A stretch of DNA of 64,000 bases from Gadus chalcogrammus (Eukaryota > Chordata > Actinopteri > Gadiformes > Gadidae): positions 3,738,406 to 3,802,405 of the forward strand of contig NC_079417.1 of assembly GCF_026213295.1 (NCBI RefSeq), in the 5' to 3' direction. The translations under genes were made by a program, and so were the position numbers. The notes beneath the pieces were generated by a model, which saw only the letters and a list, made by a program, of their open reading frames with translations, was not told where the DNA came from and searched no databases. This document shows, piece after piece, positions 61,004 to 64,000 of the stretch. Position 1 is the first letter of the stretch. Each line of letters opens with the position of its first letter.

Positions 61004-61259
61004 CTGTGGCCAATCAGAGCAGAGACACAAAGGGGAGAAGGGGGAGAAGGGGTCAAGGGTCGTTCACCAGAGACAACAGACCATTCCAGATATTCCATCA
61101 TGTCAACAAAGACCCCTTAAGAATATAAAGGCTGATGACGCCATCGGGAAAGAGAGCAAACATTTGCATATTGATGTCAGGAAGCAGAAAGGTTTTCAAT
61201 GGGCCGCCGTGTTACCCCCCCCAAACTCACTCATCTAAAATTTAGAGTATCTAGCATGG

Positions 61260-62300
61260 AGAGGAACCCAATGTTTCCTTGGACAGAGGAGGTATTTTAA
61301 GGGCTCGACCACCCCTCCCCCTCTCCCCTCCTAAACAAGGCATCCATTTTGAGTCAACTGCATGAGCAAAATGGCCTCCAGGGACTCTTGTTCTTCTACA
61401 ACTATTGAGCTGGGCTTAAATCACTGCCTCATTATGTAAGGGACTTTTAATCAGAACAGCATTGTAGTTAACCATTTGGGGAGTTAACATGAAGCACATT
61501 CAATTTAAAATAAAGAACCCCAACCAAGCAAATCGATGGAAGCGTATTATAGCGAAAAATGCATTTAAGATGTATTAACGGGTGAAAGATATTTGTCCTG
61601 GACCCTTAACAGTTTGAGTTATTGAAGCGTGTTACGTGTGGCGCACTTACATAAGAGCACGTTTCCACATGGTCTGCTGAATACCCAAGTCAACACTAAC
61701 GAACCCATCCGGGAGACAGTGGTTTACAAAAATTAGATGATATGGGAACAATAGCTCTGCACAATGGACATGACGTAGCCCAGAGCACTGGCCGAGCGGC
61801 CGTACAGGGCAGATTATCACAACAGGAGTCCCAACAAAGGGAGCAGGAGGGGAAAGGATTGCCCCAAGATTAGCGTCAAGGGTGATCATGTCAGTGGTGG
61901 GTGATGATAGCAAAATCATTGTTAATCATTGTAGAATCTATGGTTTCAATTCTTTTAGATCTATTCTTTAAAAATGCGCCAAAACCAGTACCTCAATTAA
62001 AAAAAAAATCGGAACAAAGCATCAAGTCTACAGATTAACATTTTTGGTTTAAATTTGTATTGAAGTTTAAATGCAGAAATATCTCATCACATAAAGTTCA
62101 GGTAGGATAAAGGCGATTAGGATTTTAAGAAAAATAGTCATAGATAATAGGAGATTATCTCACATAAGTGCTGAGTGGTCAATTCGCTTCAACTTGAACG
62201 GCTCAGCGGATATTAAAAAGACATCTGCCAGTTCCAACCATTAGGCTCCAATCACATTAAATATTAACAGCCCATTGTTCGGGTTCATCTGCACACTACA
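61260..62300 (-). other. Intron of the small gene, nothing recognised
   Basis: Single-copy, AT-rich sequence between the two exons. A minus-strand frame of 90 codons (61647-61919) has no splice or domain support. Confidence 0.5.
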
Positions 62301-62681
62301 AGGAGCCTCTTATTCAATCAAAACTTCTATTCATTTCCAAGCATGACGTTGAGAGAGGGTAAAGGGAAGGCATGCACATAGATTTCCCGTCAGCATGTTT
62401 TAAATATCGTGTAAACCAGAACCTGCAGGGAAACCAGTAGGTCTCTGAAGAACATTTGGGATTTGGGTTGTGTTGCTCAGAGGCCGTTCTACACAAGAGC
62501 TGAGCGATTGAACAAAACGACCTGAATGACCTGCTGATCATACCAGAGTCCAGGTGGAGAAGGAAGGCGTTCTGGAAGTTAACAGACCAGACTCCTGGTG
62601 TACCCGAAAGGTGTTCTGGTTCTGGGGGGGGGGGGGTTCTAGTCAAGGGGACATGAGGGGGTTCAGAGGTGTGGCCTGTAC

Positions 62682-62814
62682 CTGGAGCAGTCTGAAGTAG
62701 CCGGGCGTCAGTCTTCCCAGCCGGATGATCATGTCTGTGGTGGAGGGGAGGCAGCGGAGGAGGGTGGAGGAGACACGGAGGGTGGAGACTCGGCAGGAGG
62801 GGAGATCTGGAGGT
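62682..62814 (-). CDS. Unidentified small membrane protein, upstream exon
   Basis: Acceptor TTTTCTCTCTAG and donor GTACAGG bound 133 bases. From the internal ATG at 62732 it reads MIIRLGRLTPGYFRLLQ and continues into the last exon, giving a 65-residue protein. The frame is also open upstream of that ATG (a Ser/Arg/Leu-rich, presequence-like stretch), so a longer product starting in an unseen exon to the right is possible. Which start is used cannot be decided here. Confidence 0.65.
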
Positions 62815-62829
62815 CTAGAGAGAAAAGAG

Positions 62830-64000
62830 GCGTTCAGAATTAGTTAGGAACACATGTTCGACACTGGAAAGCATTCCAGAAAGCCGCCATGAGGTTCTGA
62901 TGAGAAGTTTGAGATATTTCAGTTACTTTGGAGAACATAAACGAAGAGCCTCAAAAGAGAAAAGTTTAAAATAAGAACACAACTGATATTGACGCGAGAA
63001 CAATGCATAGCTCCTTTAAAAAGCTCTGGACTGGCCCGGGCTTCCCCAGCCTGGAGCCTGTGAGCAACCAGCTGCAACAGTCAGCAGACAGATGGATTCT
63101 ACATCTGAGAGGGGGAGTATTCAAGGCCATCCATACCGTAAACTTTTAAAATATATTAAATCTGAAATACGTGGCAAAAAATTTGCTTGCATAAAGTTTG
63201 ACGTGTTTCTCATTATGAGATTATGGCAAAAAATGTTTTCACCCGATAAAAGATTTGATCGCAGGAAATAAAATCGAACGAGCGGGTGCGCTTAAACAAT
63301 TTAAGAAAAGTGTCACCGTGGAGGAACAGGCCGACGTCAGTGATAACTTGACCTCGTTTGCAGGGCTAAAAGGCAGTACTGGACCACGGACGCGTCAATT
63401 AACCAATCAGAACCAAAGGAACCCAGAGGAGTCGTGGTTTACGGTCAAATAGAAAACATGTGCAAGGAATCACCTTCAAAACAGCCTGCAGGCAAATACT
63501 ACATTAACGGGTAATGAAAAGATAATCCGGATTCCAGTTGGTCCAGTCAGGTCTTTGATTAGTTTTAGGGTCCTCGCCTCTCCTCATCGAAAGTTTGGAG
63601 ATTCTGTGAAGACGTTGGTCTCATACAACCCGAGGAAGAAACGCTGGTGGTTGGCCAAAAAAAAACCCCCAACCTCGACTACACACAGACACACACACAC
63701 ACACACGCAGCGAGTTTTCACTCTGTAAAAGCATTGCACAGTTCCGTCTTTTATACAGAACTGGTTTTAGCCAATCCCAGCGGTGGGCTGGCCCGACAGA
63801 CACGCCCATTTTTCACCCAGACACATGTCAGAATGCATCTCATCTTGCTGGGCTGCCTCAATTCAGCTCGGTCAACAAACCATCCGGTGGGCGTTAGTTA
63901 ATCTGCTCATCCGACGGCGTTACGACTACGAACGTCCATGTCACGGCACGGCACAACAGCCCTGCTGTGGGACTATAATCTGCCACAGCAGCAGTTCACC
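62830..64000 (-). other. Upstream region of the small gene
   Basis: No further exon could be assigned. The first exon and promoter of the 62.7-kb gene may lie here or beyond the window. Only a short CA run (63684-63706) stands out. Confidence 0.35.

Overview
This window looks like vertebrate, most likely teleost fish, nuclear DNA. The evidence is spliced genes with GT-AG introns, recognisable vertebrate proteins, a fish-type LINE, tRNA-derived SINE pieces and a very heavy load of microsatellites and minisatellites. That short-tandem-repeat density recalls cod-like (gadiform) genomes, but this is only an inference. Nothing bacterial is present: no operons, CRISPR arrays or insertion sequences.

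All three genes I can support are on the minus strand, so they read from right to left. (1) At 60857-62814 there are two exons of a small, unidentified single-pass membrane protein. (2) nudt19 (45348 to 42872) has three exons that join in frame into a 396-residue Nudix hydrolase of the RP2/NUDT19 family. (3) A MAP7D1 orthologue (microtubule-associated protein 7 domain containing 1) runs from about 39514 to 5158, with a 3' UTR ending near 4195. I could place 19 coding exons with compatible phases. They total 2490 bases, or 829 residues, close to the human protein. The first exon lies about 13 kb from the second and is the least certain.

The rest is repeats and mobile elements. A hAT remnant (1810-2923, 8-bp target duplication) lies downstream of map7d1. 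A TTAA-flanked foldback element (6410-6902) and an element with imperfect 15-bp termini (15700-16547) sit in map7d1 introns. A near-complete LINE (51251-54615, 16-bp target duplication, 1066-codon endonuclease/reverse-transcriptase frame) lies between nudt19 and the small gene. Most long reading frames in this window are microsatellite translations and are not genes.

The most unusual feature is how the tandem repeats sit against splice sites. At least five map7d1 introns (5, 11, 12, 13, 14) and nudt19 intron 2 begin with a tandem array directly after the 5' splice site. In map7d1 intron 13 the 34-bp unit is itself a copy of the 5' splice site, giving about a dozen near-perfect decoy donors. 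The 3' splice site of the in-frame exon 14 has a TG repeat in place of a normal polypyrimidine tract. A 17-bp triplication occupies the branch-point region before nudt19 exon 2.
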